Of a stretch of 64,000 bases of DNA, positions 18,730-28,637 are shown piece after piece. Source of the DNA: Gilliamella sp. App4-10 (GTDB lineage Bacteria; Pseudomonadota; Gammaproteobacteria; Enterobacterales; Orbaceae); assembly GCF_001690495.1 (NCBI RefSeq), contig NZ_LZGS01000034.1, forward strand, positions 1-64,000. Direction: 5' to 3'. The notes beneath the pieces were generated by a model. The model ran no database searches. It saw only the letters and a list, made by a program, of their open reading frames with translations, and was not told the origin of the DNA. The translations under genes were made by a program, and so were the position numbers. Each line of letters starts with the position of its first letter. Within the stretch, counting starts at the first letter, position 1.

Positions 18730-19037
18730 ATCAAATTCCTTTTATCCCTCTTATTTTAGTATGGCTTGATGCTATCTTTTTTGTTAATAGAATAAGGCAT
18801 TAAACTTTACCTAAATTTTTAATAATTATTCTTTTATTCAAATATATTTTTTGCACTATATAACATAGTTATATTACTTATGTCATATTTTTGATAAAGC
18901 ATATCCATTTTAGTTTCTTTAAATATCTGTAATGAATATTTTGGAACACAGATCGACAAAACAAAATTCAATCTCTTACAAATTAACCTAATATCGGTAA
19001 AGTAATAAGTCACTTTAATTCACTTTTATTCGTGATT
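18730..19037. other. Intergenic region between divergent genes
   Basis: About 308 bp, very AT-rich, between the exported-protein gene (-) and the LacI-family gene (+). It must hold both promoters, but no -35/-10 pair or clear palindromic operator stands out. Confidence 0.5.
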
Positions 19038-20084
19038 ATGACAAAAATTACCCTATCAACGATTGCCAAAAAAGCTAATATTTCTATTGCTTCAGTTTCT
19101 CGAGTATTAAAAAAACCACATTTGACATCGCCTCAAACTCAGTTACGTGTTTATCAAGCGATTGAAGCGTTAAATATGGACACATCAAAAAACTTCACTC
19201 CTTATCAACCAACACATAACAGTAAGAAAATATTAATTATTGATAATCAACTGTTTTCAAAAAGCTTAATCAATATTGGTTTAGAACAAGTTTTAAAAGA
19301 AGAACAGTATCAACTGTTTTATCTGCAGTTCCCTTATAATAAAAAAAGTGATATTCACCATATTATTCGTTATGTTGCTCAAAACGCTTTTGATGGGATT
19401 ATCATTATTAATGATGCTCCCTACTTAAAAACACTAATTTCTTATAAAAATACATTACCACCAATTGTATTAGTTAATCACTTTTCACTTGATTTTGTTT
19501 GTGTTCACTTTGACCATTTATTCATTGGGTATCAACTAACACAATATTTGATTGATAATTATCATACTCAAATTGCTATTTTGCTCAATGATGACAAAGC
19601 GATGAATTCAGTACTTTTATTACAAGGTTATAAGCAAGCTTTGTTACGGGCAAATATTCGTATCGAACCTCGATATATTATTCAAGGCTGTTTTACTTAT
19701 CAACATGCTACGTCAGCTATTAAAAAATTAATAAACGGCACAAAATTACCCACTGCGGTGATTTGCGCCGATAATTTTAGCTTAAATTATTTAGATGAAA
19801 ATCATTATAAAAAGCAATACAATCAATCACCTGATAGCATGGTTTTGGGAGCATTGCATCAAGCTAATGAAAGTAAACCTAAACTGACTAAACCGCTTAC
19901 TATTTCGTATTTTAGCGCATCAAAAGAACTTAAACACAATGAATTAGATAGATTATGCCGGATTAATAAACCATTGTTTAACATGGGGCAAATGTCAGCA
20001 ACTATACTGTGTGATATTATTAAAGGCACATCAAAATCTATTAAGCACTGTACATTTATTAAAACTGAGCCGATATTTTATTAA
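19038..20084 (+). CDS. LacI-family transcriptional regulator, CytR-like
   Basis: 348 aa from the ATG at 19038 (a GTG at 19032 is also possible; neither has a good Shine-Dalgarno). The N-terminal helix-turn-helix is intact: TLSTIAKKANISIASVSRVL. The effector domain tracks E. coli CytR in places (PPIVLVNHF; QGYKQALLRANIRIEPRYI; QGCFTYQHATSAIKKL; PTAVICADN). The canonical hinge-helix AR-L motif is missing, and the GFD-type core after residue 250 is replaced by diverged sequence (SPDSMVLGALHQANESKPK). Likely a repressor of nucleoside or sugar genes elsewhere. Its ability to bind the usual effector is doubtful. Converges on truB. Confidence 0.75.
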   Translation: MTKITLSTIAKKANISIASVSRVLKKPHLTSPQTQLRVYQAIEALNMDTSKNFTPYQPTHNSKKILIIDNQLFSKSLINIGLEQVLKEEQYQLFYLQFPYNKKSDIHHIIRYVAQNAFDGIIIINDAPYLKTLISYKNTLPPIVLVNHFSLDFVCVHFDHLFIGYQLTQYLIDNYHTQIAILLNDDKAMNSVLLLQGYKQALLRANIRIEPRYIIQGCFTYQHATSAIKKLINGTKLPTAVICADNFSLNYLDENHYKKQYNQSPDSMVLGALHQANESKPKLTKPLTISYFSASKELKHNELDRLCRINKPLFNMGQMSATILCDIIKGTSKSIKHCTFIKTEPIFY

Positions 20085-20087
20085 TTA

Positions 20088-20140
20088 GCTAAATTTAACT
20101 TATTGTTAGCTTTTTAATTGCTATTAAAATTAAATTTAGC
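20088..20140. terminator. Inverted repeat between converging genes
   Basis: GCTAAATTTAA (20088-20098) and TTAAATTTAGC (20130-20140) are perfect 11-bp inverted arms around a 31-nt loop, in the 79-bp gap between the LacI-family gene and truB. Possibly a weak bidirectional terminator; the GC content of the stem is low. Confidence 0.4.
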
Positions 20141-20163
20141 ATTTAACAAAAATACCTAATTAA

Positions 20164-21066
20164 TTACGAGGTTGATATTAAGCGTTTTGGTAATAACTTG
20201 TTATTTTGCATCACACCAGCACCAATAAATTGCTGACCTTGATAAATTCGCACCAAGGTTTCAGCATGTGTGGAATTTTCAAGTTCAATGGTTCGGCCTA
20301 ACAATATATCTTTACCTTGTGCATTAGTCAGCGTGATTTTTGGGCGATCTTGTAACGGGCTATCAACAGGCATTAACAGTTCATCTTTTTCAGACCTATT
20401 TTGTAATGAATCTAAGGTAACCATTTTATCAATTGGATAATTAGATACTTGTAATCGTCTTAAATAAATTACATGCGCTCCACAATCCAGTAATTCACCT
20501 AAATCATCAATGATAGTGCGAATATAGGTGCCTTTAGAGCAGTGTATTTCTAGCGTTAATTCGTTTTTTATGGCATCAAATTGGATAAATTGATTTTCGT
20601 AAACGGTAATAGGTCTAGCTTCACGTTCAATGACAATACCTTGGCGAGCATATTCGTAAAGTGGTTTACCTTGATATTTTAAAGCCGAAAACATGGTTGG
20701 CACCTGTAAAATATTACCTCGAAAATGCGTTAAAGCTTGGTTAATTTGCGATTCGTTCACTTTCACAGTTTTGGTACAAATAATTTGACCATCAGCATCA
20801 GAGGTATCTGTTCGTTCACCAAGTTTGGCGATCACTCGATAACGTTTGTCTGAATCCAATAAATACTGTGAAAATTTGGTCGCTTCACCAAAACAGATAG
20901 GCAGCATACCTGTTGCTAATGGATCAAGTGCCCCTGTGTGCCCGGCTTTTTTAGCATTAAATAGCCATTTCACTTTTTGCAGCGCATCATTGGATGTCAT
21001 GCCTTGTGGTTTGTCTAGTAACAAAACGCCGTGAAGATCACGGCGAGTTCTTTTTATATTCATCAT
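20164..21066 (-). CDS. truB: tRNA pseudouridine(55) synthase
   Basis: Forms pseudouridine 55 in the T-loop of tRNAs. 300 aa (E. coli 314). The catalytic motif [16 protein letters not shown] is at about residues 42-57, followed by [20 protein letters not shown] and the PUA-like C-terminus. The first codons are Met-Met, so the true start may be 21063. Last gene of the rimP-nusA-infB-rbfA-truB operon; the rpsO-pnp pair that follows in E. coli is absent here. Confidence 0.95.
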   Translation of the reverse strand: MMNIKRTRRDLHGVLLLDKPQGMTSNDALQKVKWLFNAKKAGHTGALDPLATGMLPICFGEATKFSQYLLDSDKRYRVIAKLGERTDTSDADGQIICTKTVKVNESQINQALTHFRGNILQVPTMFSALKYQGKPLYEYARQGIVIEREARPITVYENQFIQFDAIKNELTLEIHCSKGTYIRTIIDDLGELLDCGAHVIYLRRLQVSNYPIDKMVTLDSLQNRSEKDELLMPVDSPLQDRPKITLTNAQGKDILLGRTIELENSTHAETLVRIYQGQQFIGAGVMQNNKLLPKRLISTS

Positions 21067-21069
21067 TTA

Positions 21070-21126
21070 TTTTATACTGAAACGCATAGCTACCTGAAAC
21101 TTTTTGACAAACTTCAGGGCTATTTT
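21070..21126 (+). repeat. Dispersed 42-bp repeat, copy B, with hairpin
   Basis: 21070-21111 matches the 42-bp element without gaps (TTTTATACTG start, CCTGAAACTTTTTGACAAA end). In this copy ATAGC-ta-CCTGAA can fold with TTCAGG-GCTAT (21112-21122 side), followed by a T-run, so in plus orientation it resembles a terminator. The flanking genes truB and rbfA are both on the minus strand, so this orientation is antisense to the operon. Confidence 0.65.
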
Positions 21127-21132
21127 TTAATA

Positions 21133-21510
21133 TTAATCTTTATGACGTTCGTTATCATGCTTGATAACATCTGCCACCAAACTTGACATTTGCATACCTT
21201 TAACGAGTGACTCATCGTAAAAGAATTTGATCTCAGGAATGATTCGCAAACGCATCGCTTTGCCAATTAACGTGCGAATATAACCTTTAGCGTCATTAAG
21301 TACCGCTAAACCTTGTTCAATCACTTGAGGATCATCATCATTTAAAAAAGTGACAAACACTTTAGCATAGGCAAGATCGCGCGAGATATCAACACCCGAA
21401 ACAGTGACCATGCCAAGACGAGGATCTTTGATTTCTCGTTGTAAGATAATTGCAATTTCTTTTTGTAATTCATGCCCAACTCGAGATGAACGATTAAATG
21501 CTTTTGCCAT
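21133..21510 (-). CDS. rbfA: 30S ribosome-binding factor A
   Basis: Late 30S maturation factor acting on the 16S rRNA 5' region, also needed in the cold. 125 aa with a KH-type fold. [20 protein letters not shown] matches the family start, and AAGGGA lies upstream of the ATG at 21510; the frame remains open to 21540 but that extension is not conserved. Typical [21 protein letters not shown] is visible. It sits between infB and truB as in E. coli. Confidence 0.95.
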   Translation of the reverse strand: MAKAFNRSSRVGHELQKEIAIILQREIKDPRLGMVTVSGVDISRDLAYAKVFVTFLNDDDPQVIEQGLAVLNDAKGYIRTLIGKAMRLRIIPEIKFFYDESLVKGMQMSSLVADVIKHDNERHKD

Positions 21511-21532
21511 ATCTATTTCCCTTAAAAAATGA

Positions 21533-21558
21533 ATAAGCAAGGCTAAAACCTTGCTTAT
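21533..21558 (-). other. Hairpin in the infB-rbfA spacer
   Basis: ATAAGCAAGG and CCTTGCTTAT form a perfect 10-bp stem with a 6-nt loop. On the minus strand it follows infB by about 18 nt and is followed by TCATTTTTT, so it could act as a partial terminator or RNase III-type processing site that lowers rbfA-truB expression relative to infB. Confidence 0.6.
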
Positions 21559-21576
21559 AACATTAATACGTTGTAA

Positions 21577-24213
21577 TTAGATCGTACGTTTGATTTCGAT
21601 AGTTTCAAAGACTTCAATCGTATCGCCAACACGAACATCGTTGTAGTTACGCACACCAATACCACATTCGGTTCCGTTACGCACTTCGTTAACATCATCT
21701 TTAAAGCGACGTAATGATTCGAGTTCACCTTCATAGATAACCACGTTATCACGTAGAACACGAATTGGGTTGTGACGTTTAACCACACCTTCGGTTACCA
21801 TACAACCAGCAATTGCACCAAATTTAGGTGATTTAAATACATCACGCACTTCAGCAAGACCAATAATTTCTTGTTTGTATTCTGGTGCAAGCATACCGCT
21901 CATGGCTTGTTTAACTTCGTCAATCAGATCATAAATTACTGAATAGTAACGAAGATCTAAGTTTTCTGATTCAATTACTTTACGCGCTGACGCATCGGCA
22001 CGAACATTAAAGCCTAAAATAATCGCATTTGATGCTGCAGCCAGTGATGCATCGGTTTCAGTGATACCACCCACACCTGAACCGATAATTTTAACTTTAA
22101 CTTCATCAGTTGATAGTTTAAGTAATGAATCAGAGATCGCTTCAGTAGAACCTTGAACATCTGCTTTTAATACAATATTAAGCTCAGAAACATCGCCTTC
22201 TGTCATATTGGTAAACATGTTTTCAAGTTTCGCTTTTTGTTGACGTGCTAGTTTCACATCACGGAATTTACCTTGTCGATAAAGGGCAACTTCACGTGCT
22301 TTCTTTTCATCACGCACAACGGTGGCTTCGTCACCTGCTGATGGCACGCCAGACAAGCCAAGGATCTCAACCGGTATTGATGGACCCGCTTCAGTCACTT
22401 CTTTACCTAATTCATTACGCATTGCTCGAATTCGTCCGTATTCAAATCCACAAAGAACGATATCGCCTTTACGTAAAGTTCCTGATTGAACTAGTACCGT
22501 TGCAACAGAACCACGGCCTTTATCAAGGAATGATTCAATCACAACACCACTTGCCATACCTGTTTCGTATGCAGTTAATTCAAGTACTTCAGCTTGTAAT
22601 AAGATCGCTTCAAGAAGTTGATCAACGCCTGTTCCTGCTTTTGCTGAAACATGCACAAACTGAGTATCACCGCCCCAGTCTTCTGACATTACGCCATATT
22701 GCGCAAGTTCACCTTTTACGCGCTCAGGATCTGCTTCGGGTTTATCAATTTTGTTTACTGCAACCACCATTGGCACATTTGCCGCTTTAGCATGTTGAAT
22801 CGCTTCAATGGTTTGTGGCATCACGCCATCATCCGCTGCAACAACAAGTACTACAATATCCGTTGCTTTAGCACCACGTGCACGCATAGAAGTAAATGCT
22901 GCATGACCAGGGGTATCTAAGAAAGTAATTTCTCCATTTGGAGTCTTCACATGATAAGCACCGATATGTTGTGTAATTCCACCCGCTTCACCAGAAGCCA
23001 CTTTTGCTTTACGAATATAGTCAAGTAATGAGGTTTTACCATGGTCAACGTGTCCCATAATAGTGACTACAGGTGCACGAGAAACTTTTTCAGCACCAGT
23101 ATCACGATCGCTCATAAGAGATTCTTCAAGCTCATTTTCACGGCGAAGTACAACTTTATGTCCCATCTCTTCAGCAACTAATTGTGCTGTTTCTTGATCG
23201 ATAACCTGATTAATGGTTGCCATTGCGCCCATTTTCATCATAGTTTTAATCACTTCAGAGCCTTTTACCGCCATTTTATTAGCCAGTTCGGCAACGGTGA
23301 TTGTTTCACCAATAACAACATCACGGTTAACCGCTTGAGCAGGTTTTGTAAAGCTTTGTTGTAAAGTACTTTTACCCTTCTTTTTATGACCACTACGCGT
23401 CACTGCGCGCGCTTCTTCACGTTCTGCTTTACCTTCAGATAATTTACTACTTTTTTTCTGCTTGGTTTGTTTGGCATTACGGCCTCGCCCTCGAGCACTT
23501 TCAACTTCACGATCGGTATCGTCTTCTGCTGCTCTTGCGTATTTAGAGGTTGTCACATGATAATCTTCATCTTCTGTATGATCGCTATCATCAACTTCAT
23601 TATATTGTTCCGCTAACTTACGCGCTTCTTCAGCCATACGCTTAGCATCTTCTTCTAATTTGCGGCGACTTTCTTCTTCAGCTTTACGTTTAATTTCATT
23701 CGCCTCAGCCTCTAAACGTGCTTTTTCTTCTTGCGCTTTTTTCACTTTTGGATCGATTGATTGTTCTTGAGCTGCTTTCTCTTTTTCCTCTTGAGCGCGT
23801 TTTTTTGCCTCTTGTGCGGCTTTCTTTTCTTGTTCTTCAGCTTCTTTACGTGCTTTTAATTCGGCTTCTTGCTTAGCTTTTTGTTCAGCTTCTAGGCGTG
23901 CTTTTTCTTGTTCTGCAGCAATGTCAGCAGGAACACGTTTAACAAAAGTTCGCTTTTTACGGACTTCCACTTTAATTTCTTTGCTTTTACCACCACCGCT
24001 CGACACATTCAAGGTTGAGTGCTTTTTACGTTGCAACGTTAACTTTGTTGGGCCTTGCTGAGGATTCAAGTGAGCAAGCAAAACTTCTTTTTCCTTTTGT
24101 GTAACAGTATCAGATGCAGATTTCTTTATACCTGCATCAGCAAACTGTTGCAAAAGTGTTTGCACTGGAGTATTTATCTCTTGAGCCAGTGTTTCTATTG
24201 ATACTTTGGTCAT
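21577..24213 (-). CDS. infB: Translation initiation factor IF-2
   Basis: GTPase that brings fMet-tRNA to the 30S subunit and promotes subunit joining. 878 aa (E. coli 890). An N-terminal IF2-N domain is followed by a long Lys/Glu/Ala/Arg-rich helical linker at about residues 85-220 and a second IF2-N-type segment ([16 protein letters not shown]). The G domain has G1 GHVDHGKTS near residue 387, G3 DTPGH, G4 NKID and G5 SAKAGTG, then domains II-IV. Internal starts giving shorter isoforms are plausible but not resolved. The gene lies 17 bp after nusA. Confidence 0.97.
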   Translation of the reverse strand: MTKVSIETLAQEINTPVQTLLQQFADAGIKKSASDTVTQKEKEVLLAHLNPQQGPTKLTLQRKKHSTLNVSSGGGKSKEIKVEVRKKRTFVKRVPADIAAEQEKARLEAEQKAKQEAELKARKEAEEQEKKAAQEAKKRAQEEKEKAAQEQSIDPKVKKAQEEKARLEAEANEIKRKAEEESRRKLEEDAKRMAEEARKLAEQYNEVDDSDHTEDEDYHVTTSKYARAAEDDTDREVESARGRGRNAKQTKQKKSSKLSEGKAEREEARAVTRSGHKKKGKSTLQQSFTKPAQAVNRDVVIGETITVAELANKMAVKGSEVIKTMMKMGAMATINQVIDQETAQLVAEEMGHKVVLRRENELEESLMSDRDTGAEKVSRAPVVTIMGHVDHGKTSLLDYIRKAKVASGEAGGITQHIGAYHVKTPNGEITFLDTPGHAAFTSMRARGAKATDIVVLVVAADDGVMPQTIEAIQHAKAANVPMVVAVNKIDKPEADPERVKGELAQYGVMSEDWGGDTQFVHVSAKAGTGVDQLLEAILLQAEVLELTAYETGMASGVVIESFLDKGRGSVATVLVQSGTLRKGDIVLCGFEYGRIRAMRNELGKEVTEAGPSIPVEILGLSGVPSAGDEATVVRDEKKAREVALYRQGKFRDVKLARQQKAKLENMFTNMTEGDVSELNIVLKADVQGSTEAISDSLLKLSTDEVKVKIIGSGVGGITETDASLAAASNAIILGFNVRADASARKVIESENLDLRYYSVIYDLIDEVKQAMSGMLAPEYKQEIIGLAEVRDVFKSPKFGAIAGCMVTEGVVKRHNPIRVLRDNVVIYEGELESLRRFKDDVNEVRNGTECGIGVRNYNDVRVGDTIEVFETIEIKRTI

Positions 24214-24230
24214 GTATTACTTTCCCTCAA

Positions 24231-25706
24231 TTATTCATCTGCAAACCAACAAATATTACGTGCAGCCATAATAAAATCGCCAGCTTGTTCGCTTGTTATT
24301 CCTTCAATATCGGCTAGATCATCGGTACCTTGTTCAGCTAAATCTTCCAAAGTAATGATGTCATGTTGTACTAATTGATAGGCTAACTCTTGTGTCATAC
24401 CTGGCAGTTCAAGTAAATCTTGAGCAGGTTGTTTATCGCCACTATTTGCTAGTGCAATTGTTGTTAATGCATCTTTTGCTCGATTTCTTAATGTTTCAAC
24501 GAGTTCTTCATCAAGCTCTTCGATTTCAAGCAATTCGTCAACTGGCACATAGGCAAGTTCCTCAAGTGAGGTAAATCCTTCTTCAACTAATAGGTGTGCA
24601 AGTCCTTCGTCAATATCAAGATGTTTAATTAAATTATTGATTGCAGCAAAAGATTCTGCATGGTGTTTTTCTTGCAAATCTTCAGTGCTCATCACATTTA
24701 ATGTCCAACCAGTAAGCTGAGAAGCTAAACGGATATTTTGACCATTTCGACCAATAGCTTGTGGTAAGGTTTCGGCATTGACTGCAACATCCATAGTATG
24801 TTTATCTTCATCAACAACGATGGAAACGACATCGGCTGGTGCCATAGCATTAATTACATATTGTGCAGGGTTATCATCCCATAAAACAATATCAATACGT
24901 TCACCACCAAATTCATTCGATACAGCTTGTACACGCGCACCTCGCATACCAACACATGCACCAACAGGATCAATACGACGGTCATTACTGCTAACTGCAA
25001 TTTTAGCACGCGACCCCGGATCGCGAGCCACACCTTTGATGTCGATCATCTCTTCGCCAATTTCGGGCACTTCAATACGGAACAACTCTTCCATCATTTC
25101 AGGATTTGAACGGCTGATACAAAGTTGTGCTGGTTTATTATTTTGTTCTACAAGATATAAAATACCACGGACGCGGTCGCCAATGCGGAAGTTTTCACGC
25201 GGCAGCATATCATGGCGTGACATCATTGCATCAGCATTGTTGCCTAAGTCAAGAATTACGCTATCGCGATTAGTTTTTTTGACAATACCTGTCACAATAT
25301 CACCAATACGATTTCTAAACATGTCAATCACCATTGCACGTTCAGCTTCGCGCACTTTTTGCACAATTACTTGTTTTGCCGTTTGCGTAGTAATACGGTC
25401 AAAAGCAACAGATTCAATTTGTTCTTCAATATAATCGCCAAGTTGTACTGATGAGTCTTCGTATTGTGCTGCATCTATTGTTATTTCTTTCGTTGGTTGA
25501 GAAACTTCGTTAACAACATGCCAACGGCGGAATGTGTCATAATCACCAGTTTTGTGGTCAATTTTTACTACAACATCAATATCAACAGCATGTTTCTTTT
25601 TAGTGGCCGTTGCTAATGCGGTTTCTAACGCTTCGAAAATTTTATCGCGCGTAAGCGCTTTTTCGTTTGATACCGCTTCAACAACAGCTAAAATTTCTTT
25701 ATTCAT
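24231..25706 (-). CDS. nusA: Transcription termination/antitermination factor NusA
   Basis: RNA polymerase-associated factor controlling pausing, termination and antitermination. 491 aa (E. coli 495). Domain order: N-terminal RNAP-binding domain ([18 protein letters not shown]), S1 ([21 protein letters not shown]), KH1 and KH2 ([35 protein letters not shown]), and two acidic C-terminal repeats ([26 protein letters not shown]). All are intact. It is 16 bp downstream of rimP; autoregulation of this operon by NusA is known in E. coli. Confidence 0.97.
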   Translation of the reverse strand: MNKEILAVVEAVSNEKALTRDKIFEALETALATATKKKHAVDIDVVVKIDHKTGDYDTFRRWHVVNEVSQPTKEITIDAAQYEDSSVQLGDYIEEQIESVAFDRITTQTAKQVIVQKVREAERAMVIDMFRNRIGDIVTGIVKKTNRDSVILDLGNNADAMMSRHDMLPRENFRIGDRVRGILYLVEQNNKPAQLCISRSNPEMMEELFRIEVPEIGEEMIDIKGVARDPGSRAKIAVSSNDRRIDPVGACVGMRGARVQAVSNEFGGERIDIVLWDDNPAQYVINAMAPADVVSIVVDEDKHTMDVAVNAETLPQAIGRNGQNIRLASQLTGWTLNVMSTEDLQEKHHAESFAAINNLIKHLDIDEGLAHLLVEEGFTSLEELAYVPVDELLEIEELDEELVETLRNRAKDALTTIALANSGDKQPAQDLLELPGMTQELAYQLVQHDIITLEDLAEQGTDDLADIEGITSEQAGDFIMAARNICWFADE

Positions 25707-25722
25707 CCTTTATATCCGCACT

Positions 25723-26184
25723 CTATTTAAGGTTAAAATTAGGTACAATGTTTGCTTTTTGAATATTGCTAAAAGCAAACACTTCATCATTATCATCTAC
25801 AGTTAATGTAATCATTTCACTATCGATAGACTTAATCCGTCCTTTCCATTTGCGGCGGTTGGCAACAGGAATACGTAGACTCACTGTGACTTCTTCACCA
25901 ACAAAGCGCTGATAATGTTCAAGCGTAAACAAAGGTCTATCCATACCCGGCGATGAAACTTCAAGATTGTAAGCATCTTTGATAGGGTCTTCAACATCAA
26001 GCACCGTGCTAATTTGTCGACTAACATCAGCACAATCATCAACAGTTATACCATTTTCACTATCAATATAAACTCGTAACACAGGATAACGGCCACGAAT
26101 ATATTCAACGCCAACTAACTCAAAACCTAGTGCATTCACTGGCTCTTGAATGATATCGGTCAATTGCTGTTCTATATTAGCCAA
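25723..26184 (-). CDS. rimP: Ribosome maturation factor RimP
   Basis: Needed for maturation of the 30S subunit. From the chosen TTG start the protein is 153 aa (E. coli 150), with [15 protein letters not shown] and the C-terminal [16 protein letters not shown] typical of the family. The frame also has GTG at 26196, but that codon overlaps the GGAGG (26190-26194), which is spaced five bases before TTG 26184; TTG is therefore preferred. Rare TTG initiation could keep expression low. First protein gene after the tRNA. Confidence 0.92.
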   Translation of the reverse strand: MANIEQQLTDIIQEPVNALGFELVGVEYIRGRYPVLRVYIDSENGITVDDCADVSRQISTVLDVEDPIKDAYNLEVSSPGMDRPLFTLEHYQRFVGEEVTVSLRIPVANRRKWKGRIKSIDSEMITLTVDDNDEVFAFSNIQKANIVPNFNLK

Positions 26185-26204
26185 ACAAACCTCCACTGCA
26201 GAAA

Positions 26205-26225
26205 ATAAAAAAGGGCATATAGCCC
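26205..26225 (-). terminator. Possible attenuator ahead of rimP
   Basis: On the minus strand GGGC-TATAT-GCCC is followed by TTTTTTATTTT, ending about 20 nt before the rimP start. The stem is only four GC pairs (six with flanking T-A/G-type pairs), so termination would be partial. The location fits leader regulation of the nusA operon. Confidence 0.45.
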
Positions 26226-26262
26226 AACATTTCTTTTAAACTTACGCTTAAATAACAACACG

Positions 26263-26285
26263 AAAAAAAACCTCGACATGCGAGG
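26263..26285 (-). terminator. Terminator after the initiator tRNA
   Basis: On the minus strand CCTCG-CATGT-CGAGG is followed by eight T residues, about 90 nt downstream of the tRNA 3' end. It should separate most tRNA transcripts from the rimP-nusA operon. Confidence 0.8.
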
Positions 26286-26375
26286 CTTACATTTAAAAAC
26301 TAACTATAATGAAGCCACTTCATTCGAACTTTCAAACAATAACAGGATAGATTGATTTATGAATGAAAATTTAAG

Positions 26376-26452
<77 letters not shown>

Positions 26453-26466
26453 ATAGATGGATGAGA

Positions 26467-26494
26467 ATTATACGGCATTTTCAATAAAATGCAA
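26467..26494 (-). promoter_or_regulatory. Promoter of tRNA-fMet
   Basis: On the minus strand TTGCAT (26494-26489), a 16-bp spacer and a perfect TATAAT (26472-26467) place the start point a few bases before the mature tRNA 5' end. Confidence 0.7.
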
Positions 26495-26615
26495 CTGCAA
26501 ATCAAGTTAATTTTAAAGCGTATACCAATTAAATTAAGCATAACTAATTAACTAATATTGGCACAATAATTCGTTTTTCAAGTCGATTATTGCGCCCATT
26601 ACTTTTTGCCATCAA

Positions 26616-27422
26616 TTACTTGCTAGTTGCCTTTTTCATTATTTGGACAAAATTGGCTAATTGGTTAATCATTTGCTCAGGATTATCAAGGTTTTTCTCA
26701 ATAATTTTAACCGTTGCTGATCCGCTAATCGCTCCAGCCGCACCTGATTTAATCGCTTCGCTAACTTGAGTTGGCTCGGAAATACCAAATCCTTGTAGAG
26801 CCGGAGGCGCACCAAACTCAATTAATTTTTTTAACAAATGCGTAAGTGGTTTATTAGCGCGATTTTCAGCACCAGTAACACCTGCACGTGAGACCAAATA
26901 GGTATAACCTTTACCATGCTTAGCAATATTTCTAATGACTTCATCATCAGCATTAGGTGGACAAATAAAAATTGGCGCTATATTGTATTTTTCTGCTGCT
27001 CCTGTAAATTCTTTTGCATATTCAACAGGTAAATCGGCAATCAATACCGAATCAACTCCCGCTTTGGCGCACTTAGCATAAAAATTGTCGATACCTTTTT
27101 TGAAAACTAAATTAGCATAAATAAGTAATCCTATTGGGATATTAGCATATTGCGCTCTCACATTAGTTAGAATCTCAAAACACTTTTCAACGGTTATTCC
27201 ACCTTTGAATGCACGAATATTGGCATTTTGGATGGTTGGACCATCGGCCATCGGGTCTGAAAATGGAATGCCTAACTCTAACGCATCGGCGCCCGACTCA
27301 ATCAAAGTTTGGATGATTTTAAACGACTGTTCTGGTGTTGGATCGCCAACCGGTACAAAAGGAACAAAAGCGCCGCGTTTTTCGGCTGTTAATGTGGCAA
27401 ACAGTTCTTGATAACGGTTCAT
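26616..27422 (-). CDS. trpA: Tryptophan synthase alpha chain
   Basis: Cleaves indole-3-glycerol phosphate to indole and glyceraldehyde-3-phosphate. 268 aa, the E. coli length. Catalytic Glu is in [16 protein letters not shown] (Glu49-type position) and the catalytic Asp in [11 protein letters not shown]; the phosphate loop [12 protein letters not shown] is present. The gene overlaps the trpB stop by four bases. Last gene of the operon. Confidence 0.97.
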   Translation of the reverse strand: MNRYQELFATLTAEKRGAFVPFVPVGDPTPEQSFKIIQTLIESGADALELGIPFSDPMADGPTIQNANIRAFKGGITVEKCFEILTNVRAQYANIPIGLLIYANLVFKKGIDNFYAKCAKAGVDSVLIADLPVEYAKEFTGAAEKYNIAPIFICPPNADDEVIRNIAKHGKGYTYLVSRAGVTGAENRANKPLTHLLKKLIEFGAPPALQGFGISEPTQVSEAIKSGAAGAISGSATVKIIEKNLDNPEQMINQLANFVQIMKKATSK

Positions 27423-28612
27423 TCGATTTCTCCTTTTGCTTTTAAAATATCATAAACAGTGAAGATATCTTTATCGCCACGACCCGATAGATTAACGATT
27501 AATAACTGTTCTTTATTGGGATTTTCTTTAATCATTTTCATGGCATAGGCTAATGCATGTGATGATTCTAGCGCAGGGATAATGCCCTCATGCCGCGATA
27601 AGGCCTTAAAGGCATCAAGCGCTTCATCATCAGTAATTGACACATAATTAGCGCGACCAATACTATCTAAATACGCATGCTGTGGCCCAACCGATGGGAA
27701 GTCAAGTCCTGCTGATATCGAATATGATTCTTCAATTTGCCCTTCATCTGTTTGCATCATTGGCGATTTCATACCAAAATAAATCCCCAATTTACCATGT
27801 TTAAGCGAAGCGCCATGTTCACCGGATTCGATACCATGACCACCGGGCTCAACACCTATTAATCTGACCGATTTATCGTCAATGAAATTAGCAAACATAC
27901 CAATAGCATTTGAACCACCGCCAACACAAGCAATCACCGCATCTGGCAAGCGCCCTTCTTTTGCAAGAATTTGCTGTTTTGCCTCACGGCTGATCATTTG
28001 CTGAAATTCACGCACAATGGTTGGAAAAGGGTGCGGACCCGCAGCCGTACCAAGCATATAATGGGCTTTTTCATAACTTCCAGACCAATCGCGCAATGCT
28101 TCGTTACAGGCATCTTTTAAGGTTGCAGATCCTGTTTCAACTGGGATTACCGTTGCCCCCATGAGTCGCATTCTAAACACATTCGGTGCTTGGCGTTTAA
28201 CATCTTTCGCACCCATATAAATTCGGCATTTTAAACCCAGTAATGCACACGCTAAAGCTGATGCTACTCCATGTTGCCCTGCACCTGTTTCAGCAATAAT
28301 TTCGGTTTTCCCCATTCTTTTTGCAAGTAAGGCTTGTCCTAAAACTTGGTTCGTTTTATGTGCACCGCCATGTACCAAATCTTCCCGTTTTAAATAAAGC
28401 TTGGTTTTCGTGCCAGCGGTGAGATTTTTGCATAAAGTTAATGCGGTTGGTCTGCCTGCATAGTTAACTAATAAATCGTTAAATTCTTTTTGAAAGTTAG
28501 GATCGTTGATAGCCGAAATAAAGGCGTCCTCGAGTTGCTCAAGTACCGGCATTAATATTTGGGGAACATATTGCCCACCAAATTCGCCAAAGTAAGGATT
28601 TAATTTAGACAT
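27419..28612 (-). CDS. trpB: Tryptophan synthase beta chain
   Basis: PLP enzyme joining indole and serine to make tryptophan. 397 aa, as in E. coli. PLP lysine is in [16 protein letters not shown], the phosphate-binding loop is [12 protein letters not shown], and the substrate loop [10 protein letters not shown] is intact. ATG codons exist at 28618 and 28612; AGGA lies six bases before 28612 and that start matches the family. It overlaps trpA by four bases. Confidence 0.97.
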   Translation of the reverse strand: MSKLNPYFGEFGGQYVPQILMPVLEQLEDAFISAINDPNFQKEFNDLLVNYAGRPTALTLCKNLTAGTKTKLYLKREDLVHGGAHKTNQVLGQALLAKRMGKTEIIAETGAGQHGVASALACALLGLKCRIYMGAKDVKRQAPNVFRMRLMGATVIPVETGSATLKDACNEALRDWSGSYEKAHYMLGTAAGPHPFPTIVREFQQMISREAKQQILAKEGRLPDAVIACVGGGSNAIGMFANFIDDKSVRLIGVEPGGHGIESGEHGASLKHGKLGIYFGMKSPMMQTDEGQIEESYSISAGLDFPSVGPQHAYLDSIGRANYVSITDDEALDAFKALSRHEGIIPALESSHALAYAMKMIKENPNKEQLLIVNLSGRGDKDIFTVYDILKAKGEIE

Positions 28613-28637
28613 TACCATTCCTTTTTTAAATTAAAAA

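Noticed and set aside
22245-22790. A 181-codon ORF antisense to infB
   Set aside because: It is the shadow of the infB reading frame: the opposite strand encodes conserved IF-2 domains throughout, and the antisense product has no similarity or ribosome-binding site.
24778-25434. A 218-codon ORF antisense to nusA
   Set aside because: Shadow of nusA; Ser/Ile/Arg-rich composition with no motifs, while the other strand encodes intact S1 and KH domains.
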